In this document: piece by piece, positions 27,208-36,275 of the stretch | Position numbering within the stretch: position 1 is the first letter of the stretch | Layout: every line of letters begins with the position of its first letter | Source: Bacteroidetes bacterium 41-46 | GTDB taxonomy: Bacteria; Bacteroidota; Bacteroidia; Bacteroidales; UBA932 | Length of the DNA: 64,000 nt | Assembly: GCA_001897515.1 (NCBI GenBank) | Contig: MKTA01000018.1 | Location: forward strand, 62,001-126,000 | Reading direction: 5' to 3' | Notes under the pieces: generated by a model | What the model saw: the letters and a program-made list of their open reading frames with translations, nothing else | The model's database searches: none | Told to the model about the DNA's origin: nothing | Position numbers and translations under genes: made by a program

Positions 27208-27774
27208 TTAGCCTTTGGCTATTGCATTGAAGCAGTGGCGACAAATTGGTTCGTAGGTGTCTTTTTCACCAAGTACAACCAGTTTGTCGCTTTTTGTTAT
27301 TCTATGGGAGTGGTGAGCAAGATTGCCACACTTTACGCAGATTGCGTGAACTTTGGTTACATATTCTGCAACAGCCATAAGAGATGGCATAGGTCCAAAC
27401 GGATTTCCGAGATAATCCATGTCCAGTCCGGCTACAATTACTCTGACTCCATTTGAAGCCAGTTGCTGACAAACCTCAATAAGTGAGTTATCAAAAAATT
27501 GCGCCTCATCTATGCCCACTACCTTAACATCAGATGCGTAAAGAAGAATGCTTCCGGGTGAATCAACAGGTGTTGAGCGAATAGAATTTGAGTCGTGAGA
27601 AACCACTTCAGAATCTGAATATCTAATGTCAATTTTTGGCTTGAAAATTTCAACCTTCTGGTTTGCAAATTTTGCCCTCTTCAGACGTCTGATCAGCTCC
27701 TCTGTTTTTCCACTAAACATTGATCCGCAGACCACCTCTATCCACCCATCCTTTTTTGCACTTTCTAAAAACAT
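27208..27774 (-). CDS. tdk: Thymidine kinase (type II)
   Basis: Phosphorylates thymidine in pyrimidine salvage, 188 aa. P-loop GSMFSGKT (17-24), Walker B DEAQFF, and the C-terminal zinc-ribbon cysteines in CVKCGNLA and CRHCF mark the TK1-like, tetrameric family. A lasso-loop Tyr is seen in KDTYEPICR. It is divergent from a hypothetical gene, with overlapping promoters. Confidence 0.95.
   Translation of the reverse strand: MFLESAKKDGWIEVVCGSMFSGKTEELIRRLKRAKFANQKVEIFKPKIDIRYSDSEVVSHDSNSIRSTPVDSPGSILLYASDVKVVGIDEAQFFDNSLIEVCQQLASNGVRVIVAGLDMDYLGNPFGPMPSLMAVAEYVTKVHAICVKCGNLAHHSHRITKSDKLVVLGEKDTYEPICRHCFNAIAKG
27209..27221. terminator. Short hairpin between convergent lipoprotein and tdk genes
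   Basis: TAGCC-TTT-GGCTA, 5-bp arms, sits 5 bases after the lipoprotein stop and overlaps the tdk stop. There is no T-run, so efficiency is doubtful. Confidence 0.3.
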
Positions 27775-27780
27775 TTTGTT

Positions 27781-27804
27781 TACTTTTGTATAGTTGCAAA
27801 GATA
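27781..27804. promoter_or_regulatory. Face-to-face -7 elements for tdk and the 27814 operon
   Basis: TACTTTTG on the plus strand (27781-27788) and TATCTTTG on the minus strand (27804-27797) both match TAnnTTTG and point at each other. Expected start sites nearly coincide around 27792, so each polymerase would have to pass through the other's promoter. Confidence 0.55.
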
Positions 27805-27813
27805 ATAAGAAGG

Positions 27814-28539
27814 ATGTACAATTTTGAAAAAGTATCGGAAATAAAGGCTGTCATTTCGGCCCTTTTAAAGAACCTTGAATCTGCCGAAAATGGTAAGTCG
27901 CTACCCGAAACAAAGTGGGAGGAGATGATGATTCAGGCTGATATCATAAGGGAGAAGCTAATATCAATGAGAAGCCGGGAACTGAGAGATATGGTTGAGA
28001 GTATCTCTTCAAATGATGAAGTCAGAAGGGTAATGCAATCATTTGCTGAACTGAAAAGGGCCTTTGCAGATCTGCAGCTGAATGTCTCAAAATCAGTAAT
28101 TCCGGCCCCAAATGCACAACCAAAGACAGAAGAGAAGAGGATTGAGGAGCTTGAGATGCCACGTGAACCAAAGGCGGAGCAAAAGCCCATTCTTTTTGAG
28201 GAGGAGGGAGATGAGATTGAATTATTCAGCGACGAAGAGGTGGTATCTAATATTCTGGATTCTGCCAGACACTCAAGACACTCCTGGAGGACAGATCTCC
28301 CGGGTACAAGAGTTGAAGACATTAAACAGGCAATCACGCTGAACGATAAACTCTACTATATAAAAGAGCTCTTCAATGACGACGAGGAGCAGTACAGATT
28401 AAGTATTGACAAACTAAATGAAATGCGAAATCTGAATGAGGCTGTTGATTATATTAGGGGGGCATTTCCTGAATGGGATGAGGACTCACCCGGAGTGTAC
28501 AGATTTCTTATGATTTTAAGAAGAAGATTTGATGTCTAA
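27814..28539 (+). CDS. Conserved hypothetical protein with an acidic linker
   Basis: A 241-aa soluble protein I do not recognise by name. The N-terminal half (1-95) is predicted helical. A Pro/Glu-rich linker (about 100-150) follows, then a conserved-looking C-terminal helical domain (about 165-241) with [19 protein letters not shown] and [15 protein letters not shown]. No signal peptide or membrane segment. The ORF overlaps rsmI by 8 bases, indicating coupled expression. Its C-terminal block looks like a Bacteroidales-specific family. Confidence 0.7.
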   Translation: MYNFEKVSEIKAVISALLKNLESAENGKSLPETKWEEMMIQADIIREKLISMRSRELRDMVESISSNDEVRRVMQSFAELKRAFADLQLNVSKSVIPAPNAQPKTEEKRIEELEMPREPKAEQKPILFEEEGDEIELFSDEEVVSNILDSARHSRHSWRTDLPGTRVEDIKQAITLNDKLYYIKELFNDDEEQYRLSIDKLNEMRNLNEAVDYIRGAFPEWDEDSPGVYRFLMILRRRFDV

Positions 28540-29206
28540 GTTGATTATAGTACCGACGCCAATCGGCAATCTTGAGGATATGACCTACAGGGCCATCAGG
28601 GTTCTTCAGGAGGCGACTGTCATTCTGGCTGAGGATACAAGAACAAGCTCAGTATTATTAAAAAGATACAGCATAGGCACAAAAATGGAGTCCCACCACA
28701 AATTCAATGAGCACAGAAATGTCACATCAATTGCGGACAGAATTGAGTCGGGAGAGACCATTGCTCTTATTTCAGATGCAGGTACGCCGGGGATATCTGA
28801 TCCGGGATTTCTTCTGGCAAGGGTGTGCAAAGAGAGGGGAATTGAGGTGGAGACACTGCCCGGACCCACAGCGTTTGTGCCTGCAATAGTTAATTCGGCC
28901 TTGCCAATGGACCGATTCTGCTTTGAGGGATTTCTTCCATTAAAGAAAGGGAGGCAGACAAGAATGAAGGAGCTTTCACTTGAGAGCCGAACCATGGTGT
29001 TTTATGAGTCACCCTACAGATTGGTGAAAACGTTAACCCAACTTGGAGAGTATTTTGGAAGTGAAAGGATGGCCTCTGTTTCAAGAGAGATTTCAAAAAT
29101 TCATGAAGAGAACAGAAGAGGCACTCTGAGTGAGTTGGCCCGATGGTACACTGAGAGAGAGCCAAAAGGGGAGATAGTATTGGTTGTGGAGGGGAGAAGA
29201 GAGTAG
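28532..29206 (+). CDS. rsmI: 16S rRNA 2'-O-ribose C1402 methyltransferase RsmI
   Basis: Adds the 2'-O-methyl group to C1402, the same nucleotide N4-methylated by RsmH (encoded at 2882-3784). It is 224 aa from the ATG at 28532; a TTG one codon upstream is less likely. Family motifs: PTPIGNLEDMTYRAIRVL (about 8-25), LAEDTR, SDAGTPGISDPG and LPGPTAFVPAIV. The start overlaps the hypothetical gene by 8 bases. The usual C-terminal domain is short, as in other Bacteroidetes copies. Confidence 0.95.
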   Translation: MSKLIIVPTPIGNLEDMTYRAIRVLQEATVILAEDTRTSSVLLKRYSIGTKMESHHKFNEHRNVTSIADRIESGETIALISDAGTPGISDPGFLLARVCKERGIEVETLPGPTAFVPAIVNSALPMDRFCFEGFLPLKKGRQTRMKELSLESRTMVFYESPYRLVKTLTQLGEYFGSERMASVSREISKIHEENRRGTLSELARWYTEREPKGEIVLVVEGRRE

Positions 29207-29238
29207 TAATTTAATTTTATTAAAAAAGGAGGAGAGTG

Positions 29239-29976
29239 ATGAAGAGGAGAGGGGAGATGTCAAGATCTTATGCAAGAGGCATGACGATCTTGATTTTTTT
29301 TATTCTGGCGGTACAGACTGCAATTTTTACAATTAAGAGTTATGAGCAGACACAGATTAGCACAACAAGGGACCCGGTCCCTGTTAGCCAAACAGAGGCG
29401 GTAGAAGAGAATCGGTCAGAAAGAGGGGGGAAAGCTATAAATCAGAAGCCTGACAAAAAATCAAAGGCAAGTATTAAGCCAGATAATTTTCACGCCGCAA
29501 AGGATGATAATAATGCAAAAGAAGAGGGGGTTATTCGTGAAACATATGTCCCGGTTGACATTAAAGCCATCAGAAGCGATATCAGGATTGAACTTAATTC
29601 TGCAGATTCGGCAGAGCTTGTATCACTGCCGGGGATAGGTCCCTTTTATGCTGCAAAAATTCTTGATTACAGGAGGAGGCTTGGAGGATTTGCATTTAAA
29701 GAGCAGCTTATGGAGATATATGGAGTAGATAACGAACGATTTGCATTATTCAAAGACAGAGTTTGGGCAGACACAACAAAAATTAAGAGGCTGAGGTTTT
29801 CTGAAGCAAGTCAGGATGAGCTCTCTGCAAATCCGTATATTGGGGCATATACTGCAAGGGCTATTGTAAAGTACAGAGAGGTTGAGGGTAGCTCGGGTTT
29901 TAACCTTGCCTCTCTGGTTGCTAACAGGATTATAAAGGCTGAACTGGAGAAAATTCTCAAATATTATCTTGAGTGA
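29239..29976 (+). CDS. Inner-membrane helix-hairpin-helix protein (ComEA-like)
   Basis: A 245-aa protein with one N-terminal transmembrane helix (about 14-34), a low-complexity Lys/Asp/Asn linker, and two HhH units: IELNSADSAELVSLPGIGPF and a second around DELSANPYIGAYTARAIVKY. This is the layout of ComEA, the periplasmic DNA receptor for competence, though many Bacteroidetes have such proteins without proven competence. A strong SD (AAAGGAGGAGA) precedes the ATG at 29239. A GTG one codon upstream is an alternative. Confidence 0.75.
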   Translation: MKRRGEMSRSYARGMTILIFFILAVQTAIFTIKSYEQTQISTTRDPVPVSQTEAVEENRSERGGKAINQKPDKKSKASIKPDNFHAAKDDNNAKEEGVIRETYVPVDIKAIRSDIRIELNSADSAELVSLPGIGPFYAAKILDYRRRLGGFAFKEQLMEIYGVDNERFALFKDRVWADTTKIKRLRFSEASQDELSANPYIGAYTARAIVKYREVEGSSGFNLASLVANRIIKAELEKILKYYLE

Positions 29977-29988
29977 TTGAGGATTTAA

Positions 29989-29996
29989 TATCTTTG
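29989..29996 (+). promoter_or_regulatory. -7 element for the ABC exporter operon
   Basis: TATCTTTG matches TAnnTTTG; CTTG (29968-29971) 17 bases upstream could be the -33 element. The ATG of the ATPase is 32 bases downstream. Confidence 0.5.
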
Positions 29997-30027
29997 CGTT
30001 CAACTAACCAAATAATATTCTTATTAA

Positions 30028-30933
30028 ATGAGTATTGTCAGATGTAACAATGTGGTTAAGAGATTTAACCAGTTCACAGCGCTTGACAGTGTCTCTATTG
30101 ATGTGCCGGAGGCATCCATTTTTGGACTTCTGGGACCAAATGGAGCCGGTAAAACAACACTGATCAGGATAATCAATCAGATAACCATGCCGGATACAGG
30201 CGAGGTTCAATTTAAAGGAAGGCCTATTCAACCCTCAGATATTGCCTATATAGGATATCTTCCTGAAGAGAGGGGACTCTACAAAAAGATGAAGGTTGGA
30301 GATCAGGCAATGTATCTAGCCAGATTAAAAGGCATGAGCCACTCTGAGGCATCATCTGAGTTGAAAAAATGGTTTGTCAAGTTTGGCATACAGGCTTGGT
30401 GGAATAAAAAAGTTGAGGAGCTGTCAAAGGGTATGGCTCAAAAGGTGCAATTCATTACAACAGTTCTTCATAAACCATCTCTTCTAATTCTTGATGAACC
30501 ATTCAGCGGATTTGACCCTGTCAATGTGCAGCTTATAAGAAACGAAATTTTGGATATGAAGGCTAACGGAGCCACTATAATTCTCTCAACCCACAATATG
30601 GAGTCAGTTGAGGAGCTCTGCGATAACATTGCCCTTATAAATAAATCTAAGCTGATTCTCTCCGGAGGACTTGATCAGATCAGGAGAGATCACGGCAAAA
30701 GCGAGGTGGAGATAATCTACAGAGGATCAGGAAGCTCTTTAGCTACTTTGGACTCTCTGTACAGAGTTGTATCTGACGAAGAGCATAAAGGTGGGAGGAG
30801 AGCCGTTCTAGATGTAAATAAAGGGGTTGCCTCATCTGCTGTACTTGGGGAGCTTATAAGAGAGGCAGACATTGTCTCGTACAGAGAGCTTATCCCGAGG
30901 ATGAACGACATTTTTATCAAACTTGTAAGCTAG
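30028..30933 (+). CDS. ABC transporter ATP-binding protein, NatA type
   Basis: ATPase of an ABC-2 type exporter, 301 aa. Walker A GPNGAGKTT, the Q-loop near YLPEERGLY, signature LSKGMAQKVQF, Walker B LLILDEPFSGFDP and switch His in STHN. A C-terminal extension after about 215 matches the domain found in NatA-like exporters. It is followed directly by its permease (stop and next start abut), so the two form one exporter. NatA pumps sodium in Bacillus, but substrate is not predictable here. Confidence 0.88.
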   Translation: MSIVRCNNVVKRFNQFTALDSVSIDVPEASIFGLLGPNGAGKTTLIRIINQITMPDTGEVQFKGRPIQPSDIAYIGYLPEERGLYKKMKVGDQAMYLARLKGMSHSEASSELKKWFVKFGIQAWWNKKVEELSKGMAQKVQFITTVLHKPSLLILDEPFSGFDPVNVQLIRNEILDMKANGATIILSTHNMESVEELCDNIALINKSKLILSGGLDQIRRDHGKSEVEIIYRGSGSSLATLDSLYRVVSDEEHKGGRRAVLDVNKGVASSAVLGELIREADIVSYRELIPRMNDIFIKLVS

Positions 30934-32295
30934 GTGAAGAATATGAATAAAAGTAAATTGTTTCTCATAATATCACGAGAATTTTTAATAAGAGTAAAGA
31001 AGAAATCCTTTATCTTTCTTACCATTCTTACTCCCGTCTTTTTTGCAGCACTGATGATTCTGCCTACAGCAATAATGATGATGTCGGAAGGTGAGAAGGG
31101 GCAGAAAATTTTGCTGGCAGATCCATCCGGAATAACCGCTGGTTTCTTTGAAGATAACGAAGAATTTATCTGGACTTATGATAACGATACCCCAGTAGAG
31201 GAGCTGAAAAAAAGTTTCTCAGACAATGGTTTCCTGGCGCTGATTGATATATCGGCTCCGGACACACTTCTTAATGTATCAGTTTCAGCCTACTCAAAAA
31301 AGCAGCTAAATGTAGATGCAAAGGGCAAAATTGAGGGAAATATTAAGAGAGCCGTTCAGAAATTGAAGCTGGACAAGTATAATATTGAGAACCTTAACGA
31401 TATAGTCAAAGATCTTAATACATCTATCTCGCTTAAAACCTTTACTCTTGACCAGGAGGGCGGAGAGAAGAGATCAATGGTTGAGATATATATGGGCATT
31501 GCATATGTGTGTAGCCTGCTGATTTATATGTTTATCTTTATGTTTGGCTCTATGGTGATGAGAGGGGTAATTGAGGAGAAGACAACAAGGATAGTTGAGG
31601 TTATAGTCTCTTCAGTAAAACCGTTTGAGCTAATGCTTGGTAAAATACTGGGTGTAGGCTCTGTTGCTCTTCTTCAGTTTACAATCTGGATATTGCTCTC
31701 AGTTGGAATTGTAATGGGAGCTCAGTCAATTATGGGCGGAGATACCTTAGCCAAATCAACAGAGATGACAAAGAGTATTGCCACTACTCAGGGTGAGGAT
31801 ATAGCAGCAGTAACACAAGCTCTAACAGAGGATGCGACTCCTTTTCAGGAGATTATGAGTGCTCTTGGAGCAGTAAACTTTACCGAGATAATAATCGCAT
31901 TTCTCGCATACTTTATTCTGGGCTACCTGCTCTATGCAGCTCTTTTTGCAGCAGTTGGATCTGCAGTTGATAACGAGGCAGATACTCAGCAATTGGTTCT
32001 TCCTGTCACAATACCTCTTATTATTGGTCTTTTTCTGATGATGCATACATTCCAACATCCGGGGAGTTCTCTCTCATTCTGGGGTTCTATGATACCTTTC
32101 ACTTCACCTATGGTAATGATGGCAAGAATCCCATTTGGAGATGTTCCTCTGTGGGAGCTGGGACTCTCTCTGGCACTTCTGCTTGGCACCTTCCTGTTTA
32201 TGACATTTGTCTCAGGAAAAATTTACAGAGTAGGAATTCTTATGTATGGAAAGAAACCAAATTGGAAAGAGATTGTTAAATGGTTAAAGTACTGA
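30934..32295 (+). CDS. ABC-2 type permease, NatB-like
   Basis: A 453-aa membrane subunit partnering the ATPase immediately upstream. TM1 is near 24-50, a large extracytoplasmic loop covers about 55-185, and about five helices lie in 186-440. Two starts are possible: GTG at 30934, next to the preceding stop, or ATG at 30943 (MNKSKL). The layout fits the ABC2_membrane_3 group, including NatB and antibiotic or bacteriocin self-protection exporters. Substrate unknown. Confidence 0.85.
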   Translation: MKNMNKSKLFLIISREFLIRVKKKSFIFLTILTPVFFAALMILPTAIMMMSEGEKGQKILLADPSGITAGFFEDNEEFIWTYDNDTPVEELKKSFSDNGFLALIDISAPDTLLNVSVSAYSKKQLNVDAKGKIEGNIKRAVQKLKLDKYNIENLNDIVKDLNTSISLKTFTLDQEGGEKRSMVEIYMGIAYVCSLLIYMFIFMFGSMVMRGVIEEKTTRIVEVIVSSVKPFELMLGKILGVGSVALLQFTIWILLSVGIVMGAQSIMGGDTLAKSTEMTKSIATTQGEDIAAVTQALTEDATPFQEIMSALGAVNFTEIIIAFLAYFILGYLLYAALFAAVGSAVDNEADTQQLVLPVTIPLIIGLFLMMHTFQHPGSSLSFWGSMIPFTSPMVMMARIPFGDVPLWELGLSLALLLGTFLFMTFVSGKIYRVGILMYGKKPNWKEIVKWLKY

Positions 32296-32321
32296 TTGCG
32301 AAAAATTAATTTTTTAATACG

Positions 32322-33092
32322 ATGAAATTGAAAATAAGAGCTTTTCTGATTCTTTATGCAGTGCTGTTCATTTTTTACAGCCCGGCCAGTGCACAGGAGC
32401 TTAGGTTTGAGTGGAAGGGCAGCCGGATATTGATGGATAGCACCCTAAATAAACCGGAAGAGCTTAAGGTTAAAGAGATTATAGGGCGTTACAAACCCCT
32501 TATGGACTCTAAGATGCAACAGGTCATAGGCGCTTCAGATAAAGAGATGAGGTCTGGAAGGCCAGAGTCACTACTCTCAAATTTTGCAGTAGATGCACTG
32601 CATGAGTTTGCCCAAAAGAGAAGTGAGGGAGGTGTTGACTTTGCACTTACAAATTTTGGTGGCATAAGAGCCTCCCTACCGGCAGGTGATGTAAGGCTAT
32701 ATGATATATTTTCAATTTTTCCTTTTGAGAATTATGTAGTAATACTTGATCTGGAGGGGAGGAGCGTAAGAAAATTGTTTGAATCTTTTGCAAGAAACAG
32801 GGTAGAGGCCTTTTCAAATAGCGTCAGACTTATAATTGATGAAGAGGACGGAGAGATTGAAGAGCTTCTTATTAATGGAGAGAAGGTGTCCGATTCAAAA
32901 ATTTACAGAGTGGCTACAATAGATTTCCTGCTGAGCGGAGGTGATAATGTTGTTGCCCTTAAAGATGCAGTAAAGGTAGAGGAGACGGGAGCTCTTATAA
33001 GAGATGCAATTATTGAAAAAATTAAAATGCAGACGGCTGCAGGAGAGAAGATCTCTTCGGCCATCACAGGGAGAGTGAAATATGAGGACTAA
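32322..33092 (+). CDS. 5'-nucleotidase C-terminal domain as a separate exported protein
   Basis: A 256-aa protein with a signal peptide (about 1-24, ending SAQ) and a single 5_nucleotid_C domain, the substrate-binding half of UshA-type nucleotidases. NFGGIRASLPAGDV, DIFSIFPFENYVV and TIDFLLSGGDN are typical family stretches. It lacks the metal-binding catalytic half, which is encoded as the next gene with an 11-base overlap. The pair probably reconstitutes one periplasmic nucleotidase. Confidence 0.87.
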   Translation: MKLKIRAFLILYAVLFIFYSPASAQELRFEWKGSRILMDSTLNKPEELKVKEIIGRYKPLMDSKMQQVIGASDKEMRSGRPESLLSNFAVDALHEFAQKRSEGGVDFALTNFGGIRASLPAGDVRLYDIFSIFPFENYVVILDLEGRSVRKLFESFARNRVEAFSNSVRLIIDEEDGEIEELLINGEKVSDSKIYRVATIDFLLSGGDNVVALKDAVKVEETGALIRDAIIEKIKMQTAAGEKISSAITGRVKYED

Positions 33093-33924
33093 AAGATTAT
33101 TTTTCATGGCAGCCACATCACTGCTGTTAGCAGTCTCTTGTGGCCTGAAGGCTCAGGATCTGGTTATTCTGCATACCAATGATACTCACAGCAATATTGA
33201 GACTCTGACCTCAGGCAGAAATGCCGGATTCGGAGGTGTTCAGAGAAGGGCAAACTATATTGCTTCAGTTAGAAACGAGAGCAAAAATGTTCTGCTATTA
33301 GACGCGGGTGATTACAATCAGGGAACGCCATATTTTACCCTTTTTGAAGGTGAGGTAGAGATAGAGCTAAAGAATGCAATGGGATATGATGCCGTTTGTT
33401 TGGGCAATCACGAATTTGACAACGGAGTTGACCACCTTGCCAACAGGCTGAAACGGGCAAAATACCCAACACTTTGTGCTAATTATGATTTTTCAGGAAC
33501 TCCGCTTGAGAAGGTGGTTAAACCCTATGTAATAATTAAAAAAGGGGGGAAGAGGATTGGAATAATTGGTGTAACTCTGGATTTGAAAGGGTATGTAGCA
33601 GAAAAATCAAGAGAGGGTGTTGTGTACAAAAATCCTGTTCCTATTGTTAATGATCTTGCTGATATGCTGAAAAACAGACGTGGATGCGACCTTGTTATTG
33701 TGTTAAGCCATCTGGGATATGACGGAGGTACACCTCAGAAGCCAGCTGATAAGGAGCTTGCTGCACTAACGTCAAATGTTGATATTATTATTGGAGGCCA
33801 CTCCCATACTTTTATGGAGGAGCCGGAGATAGTAGAAAATAAAGACGGTAAAGGGGTTATAATTAATCAAATGGGTGCTGCTGGTGTTTATGTAGGCAGA
33901 CTGGACATTTCACTAAAGAAGTAG
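33082..33924 (+). CDS. Metallophosphoesterase (5'-nucleotidase N-terminal domain) lipoprotein
   Basis: A 280-aa lipoprotein (lipobox LAVSC, Cys20) with a complete calcineurin-like active site: DTH (Asp34, His36), DAGD, GNHE, SHLG and GGHSH. It ends after the catalytic domain with no nucleotide-specificity domain. That domain is the gene directly upstream (11-base overlap), so the order is C-terminal half then N-terminal half. Likely periplasmic nucleotide hydrolysis for phosphate and nucleoside salvage. Confidence 0.88.
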   Translation: MRTKRLFFMAATSLLLAVSCGLKAQDLVILHTNDTHSNIETLTSGRNAGFGGVQRRANYIASVRNESKNVLLLDAGDYNQGTPYFTLFEGEVEIELKNAMGYDAVCLGNHEFDNGVDHLANRLKRAKYPTLCANYDFSGTPLEKVVKPYVIIKKGGKRIGIIGVTLDLKGYVAEKSREGVVYKNPVPIVNDLADMLKNRRGCDLVIVLSHLGYDGGTPQKPADKELAALTSNVDIIIGGHSHTFMEEPEIVENKDGKGVIINQMGAAGVYVGRLDISLKK

Positions 33925-33950
33925 TCCTTAACTAATATTATTAAAAACAG

Positions 33951-33991
33951 GAGATATCCCTACTTATTGTAGAGATATCTCTTAATTTTTT
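33951..33991 (+). terminator. Candidate terminator of the nucleotidase operon
   Basis: GAGATATC (33951-33958) can pair with GATATCTC (33974-33981) across 15 bases and is followed by TTAATTTTTT. It overlaps the 3' end of the convergent ligase gene, which contains the palindrome AGAGATATCTCT (33971-33982). Confidence 0.4.
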
Positions 33992-35651
33992 GAGTGGCTG
34001 TCTTTTCAAATTGTTGAGGAAAATCTTTAATCAGAGCAATCTTTGAGAATTTATTCACTCTTGAGTTGACATACTCATAAACCTCTCTTTTAAGCTGCTC
34101 CATCTTCTCATGGAATATTTTAGTCGCCTCATCCCTGGTCTCCTCGTAGGTGTGCATCAGGATATCCTTCTTCTCGTAGTACATGGAAATCGCCTCCTCC
34201 TTCATATCCTGCAGAGCTTTTATCTTGTCGGGATTAAAGTGTACCAGTGCCACTAGTTTCCCTTTATATGAGGTTACAATTGACTCTGCTACCATAGGGT
34301 GTGCATTAATTACTGATTCAATCTCCTCCGGATATATATTCTCTCCGCTAGGCCCCAATATCATATTTGAAAGTCTGCCCTTAATGAACAGACGTCCTGT
34401 CTTATCAATTATGCCAAGATCTTTGGTCCTGAAGTAGCCATCACTGGTAAATGCCTGCTCTGTAGCCTCTGGGTTTTTGTAGTATCCCATCATAACATTG
34501 GGACCTTTTGCCACTATTTCTCCCTCTCCGTTTTCAGGATTTGGGTTGTCTATTCTGAGCGTAACTCCGTGAATTGCAGGTCCGGTTGACTGCCATTTAA
34601 CCCATTTACCTACAGCACCTGCTAATAAAGGAGATGTCTCTGTAAGTCCATACCCAATTGCATAAGGGAATTTAGCCTCTAGTAAAAATCTCTCTACTAC
34701 GCCATCCAGCTTGGCACCCCCTACTCCGAAAAATCTTATTCTTCCACCAAAGGTCTTCATAAGTTTTTTGCCGGCAACTCTGTGAAGAATCTTTCTTCCC
34801 GGAGTTGTGGAGTATATTGCCTTGACAATAGGTGAGGCAGTGAATTTAGGCAAGACACTATTTTTGTATATCTTCTCAATAATCAGTGGAACGCTCAACA
34901 TTGTTGTAGGTCTTGTTTTTGCCAGAGCCTGAACCAACAGTGATGGAGTAGGGGCCTTTTCCATATAATAAACGGAAGATCCGCTCATCATAGGGAGCAT
35001 CATACTGAGACTATTCTCCATTGTGTGAGAGAGTGGAAGCACAGATAACCATACATCCCACTCAAAGCTTGGCCTCAATATGGCTGCTGCGTAAAGGTGG
35101 GAGCATAGATTCCTGTGGCTAAGCATAACTCCCTTTGAGTTACCTGTTGTTCCTGAAGTATATATGATAGAGGCCAGATCTTCACTGTCAGGAGATTGAA
35201 CCGCTTCTGCGGGTTTCGCTCCGGCAGAGTGCACTATCTCCAGTGTGTCCATATTAATTACCACCTTTAATTTGGAAATCCTATCCTGCGACACTTTATG
35301 CATCAACCTTTCAGAAACAATAAGAGCCTCGCTTTCTGAATGCTCCATGACATTTTCAATTTCATTTTCTGAAAAATCGGGCAGCATAGGAACTGCTATT
35401 CTGTTGAATGCAACAGCCGAGAAATATGCTACAGGCCAGTTGGGCATATTCTGTCCAAGTATGGCTACCTTTGCCCTGTCACCTACTCCAGACTCTAGTA
35501 AAAGGCTTTGTGCTTTGTATGTTTGAACTCCTAATTCTTTGTAAGTGTAATTAAGACCATCAATATATGAGAATGCTTTATTGTCTTTGTATCTGTCTGT
35601 ACTAAAATCAAATAAGTCTTTTAGCGTATTAAATTTCCTTGTCTTCTCCAT
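33960..35651 (-). CDS. Long-chain acyl-CoA synthetase (AMP-binding enzyme)
   Basis: Activates fatty acids with ATP and CoA, 563 aa. ANL superfamily motifs: IYTSGTTGNSKGV (P-loop, about 170-182), GYGLTETSP (near 335), YFRTKDLG (near 405) and the catalytic Lys region TATQKIKRYLY at the C-terminus. It lies downstream of an acyltransferase gene (36-base gap), which suggests recycling of exogenous or membrane fatty acids into phospholipid. FadD is the nearest family; chain length is not predictable. Confidence 0.88.
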   Translation of the reverse strand: MEKTRKFNTLKDLFDFSTDRYKDNKAFSYIDGLNYTYKELGVQTYKAQSLLLESGVGDRAKVAILGQNMPNWPVAYFSAVAFNRIAVPMLPDFSENEIENVMEHSESEALIVSERLMHKVSQDRISKLKVVINMDTLEIVHSAGAKPAEAVQSPDSEDLASIIYTSGTTGNSKGVMLSHRNLCSHLYAAAILRPSFEWDVWLSVLPLSHTMENSLSMMLPMMSGSSVYYMEKAPTPSLLVQALAKTRPTTMLSVPLIIEKIYKNSVLPKFTASPIVKAIYSTTPGRKILHRVAGKKLMKTFGGRIRFFGVGGAKLDGVVERFLLEAKFPYAIGYGLTETSPLLAGAVGKWVKWQSTGPAIHGVTLRIDNPNPENGEGEIVAKGPNVMMGYYKNPEATEQAFTSDGYFRTKDLGIIDKTGRLFIKGRLSNMILGPSGENIYPEEIESVINAHPMVAESIVTSYKGKLVALVHFNPDKIKALQDMKEEAISMYYEKKDILMHTYEETRDEATKIFHEKMEQLKREVYEYVNSRVNKFSKIALIKDFPQQFEKTATQKIKRYLYNK

Positions 35652-35687
35652 CTGTGTTTAAAATGTACGGGTGTAATACAGCAATAA

Positions 35688-36248
35688 TCATTCCAAATCA
35701 CTTCCGGGTGTGAATTTTTCCGGATGTTTACCAACAACTCCCTTATCTTTATAATATTGTCGGATCCGTTTAAGATCTCCCTGAACATCGTCTGTTAATT
35801 CAAATTTTTCGCCTCTTCCAATCTCTTTTCTTTTCCAATCAAAGTATCCCAGATAAACAGGTACATTTGCAGCTCTGGCAATTGTATGAAATCCTGTTTT
35901 CCACCTTTCTGTAGCCTTTCTGGTTCCCTCGGGAGCAATTGCAAGATGGAGAATCTCTCTGCTTTGAAACTCCTTTATAACCTGAAGTACAAGATTGGCA
36001 CCCTTACCCTGTTTGACAGGTATTCCTCCTAATGCTCTTAACGGTCTGCCAAATGGCCATCTGAAAAAGCTGTCCTTAACCATTACGTAAGCTTTGTGCC
36101 CCTCTGAGTTATAATACAAAAGAGATATAATAAAATCCCAGGCAGATGTATGTGGTACCCCCAGAATTATGCATTTAGGTTCAGGTACTGGTGGTTCCAT
36201 GACTCTCCACCCCATTATTTTCAATAAAAGTTTTAAAAATTTCTGCAT
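35688..36248 (-). CDS. PlsC-like acyltransferase
   Basis: A 186-aa lysophospholipid/glycerol-phosphate acyltransferase family protein. The catalytic HTSAWD (His33, Asp38) fits the H-x4-D motif, and APEGTR (105-110) is the phosphate-binding EGTR motif. It has no clear transmembrane helix. It is shorter than classical PlsC and resembles small Bacteroidetes acyltransferases that may also act on non-phospholipid acceptors. Start ATG at 36248; the only longer start is a TTG at 36260. Confidence 0.83.
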   Translation of the reverse strand: MQKFLKLLLKIMGWRVMEPPVPEPKCIILGVPHTSAWDFIISLLYYNSEGHKAYVMVKDSFFRWPFGRPLRALGGIPVKQGKGANLVLQVIKEFQSREILHLAIAPEGTRKATERWKTGFHTIARAANVPVYLGYFDWKRKEIGRGEKFELTDDVQGDLKRIRQYYKDKGVVGKHPEKFTPGSDLE

Positions 36249-36275
36249 ATCAGTATTCAAAATATTCTTTACAAA

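Noticed and set aside
28149-28164. Possible parS site (CACGTGAA core) in the 27814 gene
   Set aside because: Only the central CACGTG and part of the right arm match the parS consensus; the left arm does not. It lies within a coding region. No full parS was found near parAB.
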